Shown piece by piece: positions 9,746-18,634 of a stretch of 64,000 nucleotides of DNA. The position numbers and the translations under genes are program-made. Numbering within the stretch: position 1 is the stretch's first letter; each line of letters starts with the position of its first letter. The notes under the pieces were generated by a model. The model searched no databases. It saw only the letters and a program-made list of their open reading frames with translations, and was not told the origin of the DNA. Source of the DNA: Planctomycetota bacterium (GTDB taxonomy: Bacteria; Planctomycetota; Planctomycetia; Pirellulales; Pirellulaceae); the NCBI GenBank assembly GCA_014238905.1, contig JABAAE010000008.1, positions 62,001-126,000 on the forward strand, written 5' to 3'.

Positions 9746-12700
9746 CACCAACATCAGTGACCTCGCCAAATTGGATCCAATCAACTCGATGCTGTTGTCG
9801 ATATTGAACGAGGCATGATCACTATCGCTTGCATCGGTGAGCTTGACTCGGAACCTCAACTGGTCGGCCAGCACTGTGGCACCACTATCGGTCCCTCGAG
9901 TAGCCCCACCGGCAACTCCCACCCTGATTTTTGAACCAGCATCACCACCGTGGGTGACGACATGTAAACGCCCTCCAACCTCAAGTTGGTCGGATGCCTT
10001 ATCCGCGAGGACAATAGTGTTTCCGGCTTGGAATACTGCATCCCCGCCCACCTCGATATTTGTGCCACTGGCATCAATGATTTTGCGATTGAGCAATGTG
10101 TTGGTAAGTCCCAGAGTTCCGCCGATCTTCCCATTATCAGCGTCCACGCCAGCTTGAATTCGAAGGCTTCCTTCTACATCAATGCCATCGAAAATCTTTA
10201 CCGAACTATTAGGTGCCCAGAACCCGAATGACTGCAACGGGTCACTACTGGTGTCGATAGTCGGTATTTGGGCGTCTTCAAAAATAGAATTACGAAACTG
10301 AACATTTCGCAAAGTCCCTTGGCCATTCAATTGTCCGGTATTGGCAGTTCCTGAAACTTCGACCAAGCCAGCAAAAATATTGTCAATCAACTCATCATTG
10401 TCGTTCGCCATAAACAACAGGTCACGCCCTACATTGTCGTTCAAGTGGTCAGTAGGAGGTGTTGTAGAATCTAAGAGGAAGCTGGCATCACCTGCCACTT
10501 GAACAGCCGCAGTACCAACTGCCGAGAAAGGATCGTCACCAGATTGTCGAATACTTCCAAACGCAGAGACATCCAGGCTGCCTGAAAGCAATGTACCATC
10601 CAGAACCATGTCACTATCTTCGTGTAGCTCGGCATCATTTGCCCAGATTCCAACCGAACCAAAATGGGTAATGTTGTTATTGCCACCGGTATTGGAAAAA
10701 GTTTCACCTAGCCTGACATCGCCATTTCCCTCATCGGCAACTAATGAAGCCCGTCCATCCACATTGATCGCGATATTGCTGGCATCGGTAATGGAGCCAC
10801 CCGCGAACAATTCCAAGTTCCCTTGAGCTCCGCCAAGCCCAGCAACCGAAACCCCGGAGTCGACCTGAGTTGTCAAATCCTTATTCACAAATTCGACTTC
10901 ATCAAAGTCAATTCCATGCAAACTTTTCAGTCGAACATCACCGTTAAAGTCAATTGCCAGATCGCCCGAAACAAAGTTCGATCCGATCAAATTGCCTTCC
11001 ACGAGATTGGCAAGCCCGGTCCCTTTAAGCGACAACTCGGTTGCGTCAATAATCCCCTCAGTCGTCGACGTGTCGATCTGGGAAATTCCCGACGACGTTT
11101 CAAAAACAACGGTCCTAGCCTCGACTCGCTGCAGCAACTGAATGCCATTGGCATCTAGTCTGAAATTATTCAGTGTCCCAACTCCGGTGCTACTGACGCC
11201 CACCGCCGAACTCGCTTGACCAGACAGATCCAAGTAACCTAATGCCGACACATTCACCGCATTTTGGTTTTCCAAATTAATGTCACCCGCTACATCCGCA
11301 GCGAATGTGCCCGCCAAAAATGGTGTGCCGAGTTGGTTAGGCCCCGTGAGATCAAAATAGCCTGATCCCATCAGGATCAGATCGGTGGTCGAGACAATGC
11401 CATCAATTTGTGAAACACCATTTTCTGCTTCCAGTTTTACCAGGCTGCCAACGTTGACGTTGCCATCAAGGATGATCTCGTCTGTGTCTGAGGTGATGGC
11501 TACCTGATTGTTGGCAAACACTCCGAGAAGAGTCAAAGCATTACGATCATTGACTTCGACAACATTTCCATTGTTGACAATCAGAGAGTTAAAGTCGTTT
11601 TCATTAGTGAGTTCTCCGTCGTCAATCGTGTCGGAGTACTTCAAGTCAATATTTCCAGTTAGGCCCCCGTCCAATGTTGTGATTCCTAAAGCAATCACCG
11701 GGGCATCATCATTTTGTGTAATGTCAAAACCACTAACTTCCATCGACAAATCGCCAGTACCGACCATATTGTCAACCGTAACACCAACCACTTCCACCGA
11801 GGTCGTATCCAAATTGACATAGGTCAAACTTGCGACATTCACGCCAAACCCATTGTTTAGCTCGAGCGAACCGTCAATTTGAGCCGCTAAATCGCCGGCG
11901 GTACCGCTGTTACCAAGGGAATTCACACGGTTCAGCGAGAAGTCACCTGTTCCCATGAGCATCAACGCCGGAGTCGAAACACTAGTGCCCAACGTTTGAG
12001 ACATCCCATCTTGAGAAACCAGCAAAATCTGATTGGTCGCTTCCATATCACGGTCGACAAGCAGCATTCCCACCGTCTCTAAACGCATCCGATCGGAAAC
12101 ATCAATTTCATCGGTGGTCAAATCGTTGGCGACGATCAAATCGACAACACTGGCATCTTCTATTCCCAATGATCCTAGATCGTTATCGTTATTGCTATCA
12201 GCATCATCGTCACCAAACGTTAAAATGAGATTGCCTGTTCCAAGGTCAAAATTCGATGAACCAACCACCATCACGGCAGCATCGGACGCCTGTGAAAAAT
12301 CTGCGTCACTGATTTCGACAGTCAGATCCCCGGTAAGATCGATTCCGGCCATCTCCGTTATTGCGGTTGCGTCGTAGCTGACACTAATCCTCTCAACGCT
12401 CAACTCAACGGCATTGGAAATCGAGAAATCTCCATCGACATCAACCGCAATCTCTCCCACCGCTGATAGGTTTTGAATACTGTTAGTTTGTTCAAATTCA
12501 AACACTCCTGAGCCGAAAACAACCATCTCTCGGGTGCTAATGGTGGATCCAACGCTTTGCAGAACGCCCCCCTGCGACTCAACAAACACTTGGCTCTCGG
12601 AGGTAACATCACCGGAAATGTTCATCAACCCCGAAGATTTCAGCAAAGTCTGGTTGCTGGCCACGACCCCGCGAACAATCAGGGTGCCGTTCGCATCGAC

Positions 12701-13813
12701 AATTTCAGTCGTGGTGGAATTAACAACCTCAACGTCATTGAAATCGTTGGCCATCGTCAGGCTGACCTGGGCATTACCAACATCCAACGTCGTCCGTCCT
12801 TCAACGGAGACGATCTGTGACTGGGTCACGTTGTCGGCGCTGGTGGTGATCGCGAAATCACCATTGGAAAGTCCTGCCGTTAGCTCCACTCCATCAAAAG
12901 AGACAGAACTGGTATCTGCAAAGGTGAATTCAACCGTTGAGAACTCTACTTCAAAGTTGTTAGACAGTTGAAAAGAGCCTTCGACATCGACAGCCAAATG
13001 CCCCGGACCAAATGAATCACCAAGGCGATTGGCCCCGTTTAAAAAGAAACCGCCAAATCCGGTCACCAGCAATTCGTCGGAATCAATAAAAACTCCCGCA
13101 TCTTGCTGAACACCTTCACCGGCATCCAATCGGACAGTGTCTGCTGCGGTATCGGCATTTAGAAAAATCGTCTGGCCAGCCGCTACGCTGAGCGAATCCG
13201 TTACATCAAGCTGGGCCAGCGTGATATCATCCGCGTCGGCAATCTCCGCTGAGACCGCCCCCACCAGGCTGAAAGATTCAAAATTATTCAAGACATCATC
13301 GAGAACGACATTACCCGAAGAATTAATCGAAACGCCAATGTTGGATGCATCAATCATCCCCGTTTGAGTCACATCACCGGCGGTGACCTCCAACGCCAAA
13401 CCTGGGTTAGATGTGAAATCCATAGAAGCGAAAACCGTGTTCAGACCGCCGCTGTCGGATCGGATTGACGTCAGTGACCCGGCCGATTTATCCAGCGACA
13501 GGACCGAGGTTCCAGCCCCAGAAACGTCTGCTGAATTAAATCCATTCCAAGTACCTTCCGCCAAAGCAAATTCATAGTGAGTAGCCGTGTCGGATACCGT
13601 CAGTTCCTCTGCTCCAGAGCTGGAGTAGTTAGTTAAGTCCAACACTCCGGAACCAAAACTGAAATCAGCGTTGAGGACGACCCGCTCTTCCAATTGTCCG
13701 AAAGCAAATCGAAACCCCCGATTTTGTTCCTTGCGGTCTTGAATTTCTTTTTTGCAGGAAGTGATTTTTTGTAGCCAGTTAGTGGCGCGCTGAAATAGGC
13801 GGGCACGTGACAT
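8690..13813 (-). CDS. Giant repetitive secreted surface protein (hemagglutinin/beta-helix-like, LEER-V-L N-terminus)
   Basis: 1707 residues from the ATG at 13813, preceded by GGAG nine bases away; a GTG at 13828 is the alternative. The basic N-terminal ~35 residues, rich in R/K, are followed by GQLEERVVLNADF, a motif seen at the N-terminus of large planctomycete cell-surface proteins. The rest is low-complexity, Asp/Asn/Ser/Thr-rich beta-strand repeats with almost no Cys. At least five ~190-residue units contain a phrase such as GHLAVDVEGSFQLSN, GEIAVDVDGDFSISN, GDLAAQIDGSLELNN, GTFAADVAGDINLEN and GDLAIDFNGDVRLKS. The C-terminal third is two longer copies of ~350 residues each (DNA about 10803-9750 and 9746-8690). 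No sortase motif, PEP-CTERM or dockerin is visible at the end. A role in adhesion or cell envelope is inference. Confidence 0.85.
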   Translation of the reverse strand: MSRARLFQRATNWLQKITSCKKEIQDRKEQNRGFRFAFGQLEERVVLNADFSFGSGVLDLTNYSSSGAEELTVSDTATHYEFALAEGTWNGFNSADVSGAGTSVLSLDKSAGSLTSIRSDSGGLNTVFASMDFTSNPGLALEVTAGDVTQTGMIDASNIGVSINSSGNVVLDDVLNNFESFSLVGAVSAEIADADDITLAQLDVTDSLSVAAGQTIFLNADTAADTVRLDAGEGVQQDAGVFIDSDELLVTGFGGFFLNGANRLGDSFGPGHLAVDVEGSFQLSNNFEVEFSTVEFTFADTSSVSFDGVELTAGLSNGDFAITTSADNVTQSQIVSVEGRTTLDVGNAQVSLTMANDFNDVEVVNSTTTEIVDANGTLIVRGVVASNQTLLKSSGLMNISGDVTSESQVFVESQGGVLQSVGSTISTREMVVFGSGVFEFEQTNSIQNLSAVGEIAVDVDGDFSISNAVELSVERISVSYDATAITEMAGIDLTGDLTVEISDADFSQASDAAVMVVGSSNFDLGTGNLILTFGDDDADSNNDNDLGSLGIEDASVVDLIVANDLTTDEIDVSDRMRLETVGMLLVDRDMEATNQILLVSQDGMSQTLGTSVSTPALMLMGTGDFSLNRVNSLGNSGTAGDLAAQIDGSLELNNGFGVNVASLTYVNLDTTSVEVVGVTVDNMVGTGDLSMEVSGFDITQNDDAPVIALGITTLDGGLTGNIDLKYSDTIDDGELTNENDFNSLIVNNGNVVEVNDRNALTLLGVFANNQVAITSDTDEIILDGNVNVGSLVKLEAENGVSQIDGIVSTTDLILMGSGYFDLTGPNQLGTPFLAGTFAADVAGDINLENQNAVNVSALGYLDLSGQASSAVGVSSTGVGTLNNFRLDANGIQLLQRVEARTVVFETSSGISQIDTSTTEGIIDATELSLKGTGLANLVEGNLIGSNFVSGDLAIDFNGDVRLKSLHGIDFDEVEFVNKDLTTQVDSGVSVAGLGGAQGNLELFAGGSITDASNIAINVDGRASLVADEGNGDVRLGETFSNTGGNNNITHFGSVGIWANDAELHEDSDMVLDGTLLSGSLDVSAFGSIRQSGDDPFSAVGTAAVQVAGDASFLLDSTTPPTDHLNDNVGRDLLFMANDNDELIDNIFAGLVEVSGTANTGQLNGQGTLRNVQFRNSIFEDAQIPTIDTSSDPLQSFGFWAPNSSVKIFDGIDVEGSLRIQAGVDADNGKIGGTLGLTNTLLNRKIIDASGTNIEVGGDAVFQAGNTIVLADKASDQLEVGGRLHVVTHGGDAGSKIRVGVAGGATRGTDSGATVLADQLRFRVKLTDASDSDHASFNIDNSIELIGSNLARSLMLVVDGDITDDADANLIIKQSTTLIANGDSDVMLGESFSTNFIDNNVNNYGTLSLKARNASLTEDSATLLDGVTVTGDLSITSKGHIRQTGEDRYGLIGTEFINVSGDATFTVDRELLSGDQLSDPIGQDVKLLANASGELMDNQFNGETVITTTDFDNTNNRRGSLRNVEFRNAIENANDPIFNLTAGDQIRNLTLWTPNSGLNLRNDMETAGFFRVYAGIDSANGLQRGKLQITDNSAVRNITDSAGVNLTVGTSLDLRVANRLQVADEATNSIVVNNQAAFITLGGLAENGIDVGTDLGAARGTDSGATFEAGTVRYRAPIAGNFGLVTIVGETPLSVTANSVAKSAVVLP
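9746..10803 (-). repeat. First of two long tandem protein repeats in the giant surface protein
   Basis: At protein level this copy runs from GSITDASNIAINVDG to NLARSLMLV and matches the next copy step by step: DVRLGETFSN with DVMLGESFST, LRNVQFRNSIFED with LRNVEFRNAIENA, and GAARGTDSGAT-type phrases in both. Each copy is about 350 residues. The DNA has drifted, so this is an old duplication. Confidence 0.7.
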
Positions 13814-14314
13814 GCTGTGGGTCTCCACATTTATAAATTGTGAGTGGAAGCCATTCTCGGGCTTCCGAATTTTATTGCTTTAATTCCATACTTTTGGACT
13901 TGCTCACCCAGGGCTTCCCATGAAAGTCCTGAATTGCCGAACCTCTCATCATATTTACCACTCCCCGCGACTTCCAGAATTTGCCGTCTCAAAAAGGGAA
14001 GACAAACCCGAAAAAACAGGAATCCAACGGGCGAAATCCTACCCTCGCCTACAACTCTTTGGCCTGAATTGGATTTTTTTAGTTGAAAGATCTAGTTTGG
14101 CAGACTAGGGATCAATCGCTGATAAACGTCTCCAAGCAGGGCGACATCCCCTGGATTCGATCCCAGGAAATTTTTCCACAACGGAAAAGTCGGTCCGGTT
14201 AACGTTTCGGACGGCTAGAAAAACAATAAGTTCCCGAAAATCCAGCAATTGTTACCTCCAAATGGTCCCAACCAATCGTTGTAGCCGTTAATTCCAGCCT
14301 CAAATTGGCCAACA
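13814..14314. other. Intergenic region upstream of two divergent genes
   Basis: About 500 bp separating the giant surface protein gene (minus) from the NIPSNAP gene (plus). It must hold both promoters, but I could not assign planctomycete promoter elements. Small frames inside it have no recognisable protein signature. A weak hairpin GTCCG/CGGAC lies near 14190-14212. Confidence 0.5.
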
Positions 14315-15235
14315 ATGAAGAATCAAACTGCGTCATCGACCAAAAGACTGAAACACTTGACAGCCCATTTTTTCGCACTTAATTTGGGTGTTTCGCCCCA
14401 ACCTATGTCTATTCCAACCGGTCAACCCAGCATGAGCCGATACCAAGAGCCCTGTTTCCGCCTACCTTTTTTGTGGTCATTTCAGGCCGTATGGATCCTC
14501 GGAATGCCATTGGCGGTAGTCTGCCTACCCCAAAACGCAATCGGTGACGTCTACGAGCTTCGCACCTACACCACCCCGGAAGGGAAACTCGAGGCACTCC
14601 ACACCCGTTTCCGAGATCATACGATCGCGTTGTTTGACAAACATGGCATGAAATCGGTGGGTTATTGGGTGCCCAGCAGCCCTCCCAAATCCAAGAATAC
14701 GTTGATTTATGTTCTCAAGCACAAGAGCAGGGAAAAAGCGGCGGAGTCATGGAAGGCCTTTATCGCTGACCCTGTCTGGCAAAAAGCCTTTCAGGAATCG
14801 AGGAAAGAAGGCCCCCTTCTGGCCAAAGCCCCTGAGTCGGTATTCATGAAAGCAACCGATTATTCTCCCAAAACCAAAAACGAGTCCGGAACGGGCCTCC
14901 CGCCCTCGTACGAATTGAGAATCTACAAAACGCATCCGGGCAAACTCGCCGCTCTCGATGCCCGCTTCCGCGATCATACCGTCAAGCTCTTCACGCGACA
15001 CGGGATAACCAACGTCGCTTATTGGCACCCGCTGGATGAAGCCGGTTCCAAAGATACGCTGATTTATATCGTGAGGCATAACAGTAAAGAATCAGCATCA
15101 AAATCCTGGAGTAATTTTGGAAAAGATCCCGATTGGAAAAAAGCGGCCGCGGCTTCTCGAGCAGACGGGCCCATCCTGCGCGAACGACCCTTTTCGATCT
15201 ATATGAAAGCGACCGATTACTCCGCTATCCGGTGA
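14315..15235 (+). CDS. Exported tandem NIPSNAP-domain protein
   Basis: 306 residues from the first ATG. ATGs at 14405 and 14432 are alternatives, and 14432 would give a more normal signal peptide (hydrophobic LWSFQAVWILGMPLAVVCL, cleavage near AIG-D). The mature part is two copies of the same ~110-residue domain: copy 1 from VYELRTYTTPEGKLEALHTRF, shown here by positions 14550-14870, and copy 2 from YELRIYKTHPGKLAALDARF-type sequence at about 14920-15230. Both contain FRDHT, LFxxHG, YW, DTLIY or NTLIY, and end with YMKATDYS or FMKATDYS. NIPSNAP domains are ferredoxin-like dimeric barrels of unknown biochemical role; a tandem copy can form an intramolecular dimer. Planctomycete copies are often secreted. 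Function is not assigned. Confidence 0.85.
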   Translation: MKNQTASSTKRLKHLTAHFFALNLGVSPQPMSIPTGQPSMSRYQEPCFRLPFLWSFQAVWILGMPLAVVCLPQNAIGDVYELRTYTTPEGKLEALHTRFRDHTIALFDKHGMKSVGYWVPSSPPKSKNTLIYVLKHKSREKAAESWKAFIADPVWQKAFQESRKEGPLLAKAPESVFMKATDYSPKTKNESGTGLPPSYELRIYKTHPGKLAALDARFRDHTVKLFTRHGITNVAYWHPLDEAGSKDTLIYIVRHNSKESASKSWSNFGKDPDWKKAAAASRADGPILRERPFSIYMKATDYSAIR

Positions 15236-15292
15236 TCAAAAAAAAATCCGGTGATCAAAAAATCCAGTGATCAAAAAATCCAGTGATCAAAA
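15228..15292. repeat. Short tandem repeat overlapping the NIPSNAP stop codon
   Basis: Four head-to-tail copies of TCCRGTGATCAAAAAA: 15228-15246 (with a longer A run), 15247-15262, 15263-15278 and 15279-15292. Copies 2-4 have an exact 16-base period. The TGA stop of the NIPSNAP gene is the TGA inside the first copy, so the unit was copied from the gene's own 3' end. Slippage or replication error is the likely origin. Confidence 0.85.
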
Positions 15293-15297
15293 TCTTC

Positions 15298-15319
15298 TAG
15301 ATTCGCAAACGGGAATCTA
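15298..15319. other. Small hairpin after the NIPSNAP gene
   Basis: TAGATTC (15298-15304) pairs with GAATCTA (15313-15319) around an 8-base loop. It may help stop transcription from the NIPSNAP gene, but no U-tract follows. Confidence 0.35.
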
Positions 15320-15479
15320 AGCTGGTGGATTTCACCTCATCGGCTGGCCCATTTGAGGCGTCAATACGATCGTGTGATAACCAGCAGGCACGCACCCCCG
15401 CAATCAATTTAGGCAGCCTCATATTGGAGGCATTCGGCTGTGTCCTTACCTCGCTAGAACGACCACTGGTCAGTCTGAA

Positions 15480-16116
15480 TTACAGCCCGATCTCGACCAA
15501 GTTGATCGTTTGAAAAACAAGATCGGCCCGTGACGACTCGTAAAGAATACCCAGGGTGCGACTGTTAACCATCACCAACGAACTATAGGCACCCCCTTTG
15601 GCATCAACAATGATTTGTTTGTCGATGGGCCATGTCATTCCATCATCAAGACGGGTTTTGACCGTCATGTTTTTACGCGCGGTGCGACTGTTGGGATTAG
15701 AGAAAAAAGAACCCGTCGACCATCTGCTAATTGATGCGAAATCAGGCTCGCCATGCAGACCGGTTCTGGCAAAGCAGAATGATTCGAAGCATGTACAGTC
15801 CATTTCTGTCCTAAATCAGCGTTCACACTGACCGCCCGTCCATTCGTTTCAGGGGAAGCTTTCCGATTACGATTATCTCGCATATTGAGCATTAAGTTGC
15901 CCGTCGACAACTCCACCACCGCACACTCGTTGGTGTTCGACCGGGCAGCATTGGCAACCGACCAGTTCACCCCGCCGTCTCGACTCCAAATAAAATTTGA
16001 AAACGGGCGACCACTTGCATCTCTCCCTTGGGTTGGCATGACCAAGGACGCTCCTCTTCTACCCACAGGCAACCTGAAATCAGCAGCCAGGCGAACAGCA
16101 GGAGTTTTTTATTCAT
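15480..16116 (-). pseudogene. Decayed exo-alpha-sialidase (neuraminidase) lipoprotein gene
   Basis: Three reading frames must be joined. The head, from ATG at 16116, is a lipoprotein signal peptide (MNKKLLLFAWLLISGC, lipobox Cys16). Within ~20 codons the signal passes to another frame reading LVMPTQGRDASGRPFSNF, WSRDGG and LMLNMRDNRNR, which are sialidase BNR-domain sequences normally found near mid-protein. So roughly the N-terminal half of the catalytic domain is missing. Near 15690-15705 a second shift occurs in a T-rich stretch: the frame reading DGRRVLFS becomes nonsense, while another frame continues with SNPNSRTARKNMTVK and ends at LVFQTINLVEIGL. Removing one duplicated CT would restore VLFSNPNSR. 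The gene once encoded an outer-membrane-anchored enzyme removing terminal sialic acids; it cannot make an active enzyme now. Confidence 0.85.
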
Positions 16117-16300
16117 CAATCCAAAATTGTTACGATCCGAATAGTTTTGTATACAAATCATGATTTGGCAAAAGGTGAAATCCAAAAACAAGGCAGCCTA
16201 TGCGGCACTCCACCGGAGCGTTGCCAAGTCATCACTGACGGTGCCACGATTTGCAGCGTCAGACGAGCGGTTCCACCCTGCCAGAGACCTGCCGGTTCAA

Positions 16301-18229
16301 TTAATTGGCAACAAAACGGATAATCCGTGCCGCAGTCCCCCCCTGTTTACCCTGGGGCGCAATCCGAACCTTCAAAAGGTGTTCGCCCTTGTCGAGATTA
16401 TCGCCCAGAAGCACCGTTCGAGGGTAATGAAGCCCCTTGCTGAAGCGATGATAAAGCAAGTAAGACCTGAATTCTCCTCCGTCAATGCTTGCCTCCAAGC
16501 TACCTGCATCAGGGCCGGCGACCAAATAGACACCAATCGCACTGCCCTTAAAACGAAGGGAAAAACTGGCACCTGGTTGACTTCCGCATAACATAGGCAG
16601 ACGGGTGAAATCCGCTCGTTTGCTACCAGGGATAGAATTCCATTGTGGCTGGTTAATCCGCCAACCCTTACCCGTTTCTGCCTTTTCCAAATCAACAAAC
16701 CGCCCTCGCATGTAACTATTCTGATCGATCGGTTCTGCGGGAACCGACGGGGTTCGAACCGGAACGGACAGGTTCAGCGGACCTTCCCATACCTGGCTGA
16801 ACATCTGGTCGATCATGTCTGCGCAGATCCGGTTGCCAAATGGCTTGGGATGGGTTCCCCCAAACTGCTGCCAGGTGATTTCCGCTGCGGAAATCCTCTC
16901 GGCAATTTCTTTTGCCAAATTGACTGAAGAAACGCCGTAAAACCCAACGACACTTTCATGCGATTCAATAGACAAAGGGGTTTTGCCGTTTTGGAACTGC
17001 TTTAACATTCCGGGGTTTACAAAATAGGTGACCACGATGTCCATTTTTGGATTATGCCGCAGCGCCTGCCGAACGATTCCCTCCAAGCCCCGAATGCACT
17101 CTTGCCGTGCATGACCGGCATCCTGATCATCATTAACAGCAAATTCGACGAACAACAAATCAACAGGTCCTTTTTCCAAAACATGTTCCGATAAACGAAA
17201 CGCGCCGGTTGTTGAACAAGTCGATGAAATACCGGCCTGTGTTATCAAAAAATCAGTCTTGGGAAACCGTTTCTGCAAGTCGGCACAAACCATCGGACGG
17301 TATCCATCCATCTGGGTAATCGATCCACCCATAAAGGCGACATGCCCTTTTCTTTTGTTTTCAAATTGAATTCTTGAATTTCGAAAATCGGATCGGCGGC
17401 GAAGATTGGACTGGGTGTGTTTTCGGACAAACGCCACAATGGGGGCCGGGTCCTTGAGTGAATGCGGATGATGTCCCACACCCGCTTTACGAATCACTTG
17501 AATCTCGCCACCCAATTCCAGGTATTTCTTTTCTATTAAATCAGTATTTTCGCTAACGGGCACGACCGAGTCGGCCTCCCCGACGACATGCAATATCGGG
17601 ACGCCAGCTCTGGCCAACACGTCTAATCGGTCGACCGGATTGGATGCGTACTCCAACGCCGACTTCTCGTCTAACCGATACGCCTGAAGACACTTTTTCC
17701 AGTCACCGGGACTTCCCTTGCCTCTCCCCTTACCACCGGGCCAGCTTTTGAAATCGCAAACCGGTGCATCTCCATAAATACAGGCGACTTTTTCAGGATT
17801 GGCGACTGCCCAATTGTAGATAATCAGACCACCTCGGCTCATACCCTCGAGGGCTGGCCGCGGATTCAAACCATGTTTTTCGGTCACCTTTTTGTAAAAA
17901 GCATCCCAATACGCTACAGCCTGCGGATTTCCAAACAGCGATCCCACATCGCAGTAAGCAACATGAAATCCCTCATTCAAAAGAGCAATGTCCGCCTGAG
18001 GCTCGTGCCCGAAAAATCTCGCCCGCCAAATCCAGGGTCGACCCTCGGCAGGTGAATTCGGAACGACTACCCAGCAACGTCTTCCATCCACCGTAAAATC
18101 TACCCGTTCAAAGCCCTGCCACTTTGACGTCACACCTTGGAACGCTTCGTCACCGACCACGATCCCCATCAGGCAACACGCTAGTCCAAAACCGAGCAGT
18201 AAGGATTTCAATCGACGTTTCAAAACCAT
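16301..18229 (-). CDS. Secreted fusion of an alpha/beta hydrolase and an SGNH/GDSL-type esterase
   Basis: 642 residues with an N-terminal signal peptide (LLLGFGLACCLMGIVVG). Residues ~40-270 are an alpha/beta hydrolase: nucleophile Ser131 in GMSRGG, acid Asp220 in GEADSVV, and His253/254 in GVGHHPHS. After a basic linker, residues ~295-480 are an SGNH hydrolase: block I Ser303 in MGGSIT, Gly333 in QAGISST, Asn366 in AVNDD and His460 in GGTHPKPFG. The usual Asp three residues before that His is Gly here. A C-terminal beta-rich region (~530-642) follows and may bind carbohydrate. Two esterase activities in one chain suggest removal of acyl groups from a decorated polysaccharide; substrate is inference. 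The divergent neighbour is a PQQ propeller. Confidence 0.85.
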   Translation of the reverse strand: MVLKRRLKSLLLGFGLACCLMGIVVGDEAFQGVTSKWQGFERVDFTVDGRRCWVVVPNSPAEGRPWIWRARFFGHEPQADIALLNEGFHVAYCDVGSLFGNPQAVAYWDAFYKKVTEKHGLNPRPALEGMSRGGLIIYNWAVANPEKVACIYGDAPVCDFKSWPGGKGRGKGSPGDWKKCLQAYRLDEKSALEYASNPVDRLDVLARAGVPILHVVGEADSVVPVSENTDLIEKKYLELGGEIQVIRKAGVGHHPHSLKDPAPIVAFVRKHTQSNLRRRSDFRNSRIQFENKRKGHVAFMGGSITQMDGYRPMVCADLQKRFPKTDFLITQAGISSTCSTTGAFRLSEHVLEKGPVDLLFVEFAVNDDQDAGHARQECIRGLEGIVRQALRHNPKMDIVVTYFVNPGMLKQFQNGKTPLSIESHESVVGFYGVSSVNLAKEIAERISAAEITWQQFGGTHPKPFGNRICADMIDQMFSQVWEGPLNLSVPVRTPSVPAEPIDQNSYMRGRFVDLEKAETGKGWRINQPQWNSIPGSKRADFTRLPMLCGSQPGASFSLRFKGSAIGVYLVAGPDAGSLEASIDGGEFRSYLLYHRFSKGLHYPRTVLLGDNLDKGEHLLKVRIAPQGKQGGTAARIIRFVAN

Positions 18230-18634
18230 GAAGGCATCTCATTTTTAAGGACAATGACTGGCAGTACGGTAGCTCTTTTGGCATCGTGGTCTGATCGATT
18301 AAAGTCTCCTTCGGTAAAAAAGGAAAAAAACACATCGCATAAAACGATGGGCCATTTAACACGATGAAACGACAAGAAAACCCCTGTTAAACCGATGTGA
18401 AGTATAACGCAATTCCAACTCGACCGTTTGCTGGAACCGGCTTCCCGTGCCAGCGAATCCCTTTGGCTCCCGCTTCCAAATTCGGGTACACTGACACCTA
18501 GCGGATCGACGACCCCTTCAATGCCACTGAAAATCCCTCTAACGGGTAAATCAAATCGTAAGTCCTTCTGCCGTTAATGAATTTCTGGATCCCGCTGAAA
18601 TTCACCGGCTGTTTAAAACATTGGTAAATATCAG
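18230..18634. other. Divergent intergenic region
   Basis: About 400 bp between the esterase fusion (minus) and the PQQ protein (plus). It must contain two promoters. I saw no coding frame, RNA gene or convincing repeat in it. Confidence 0.5.

Noticed and set aside
8690-13813. Many plus-strand open frames of 60-145 codons across the giant surface protein
   Set aside because: They are antisense shadows created by its repetitive codon pattern; none has a signal, motif or ribosome site.
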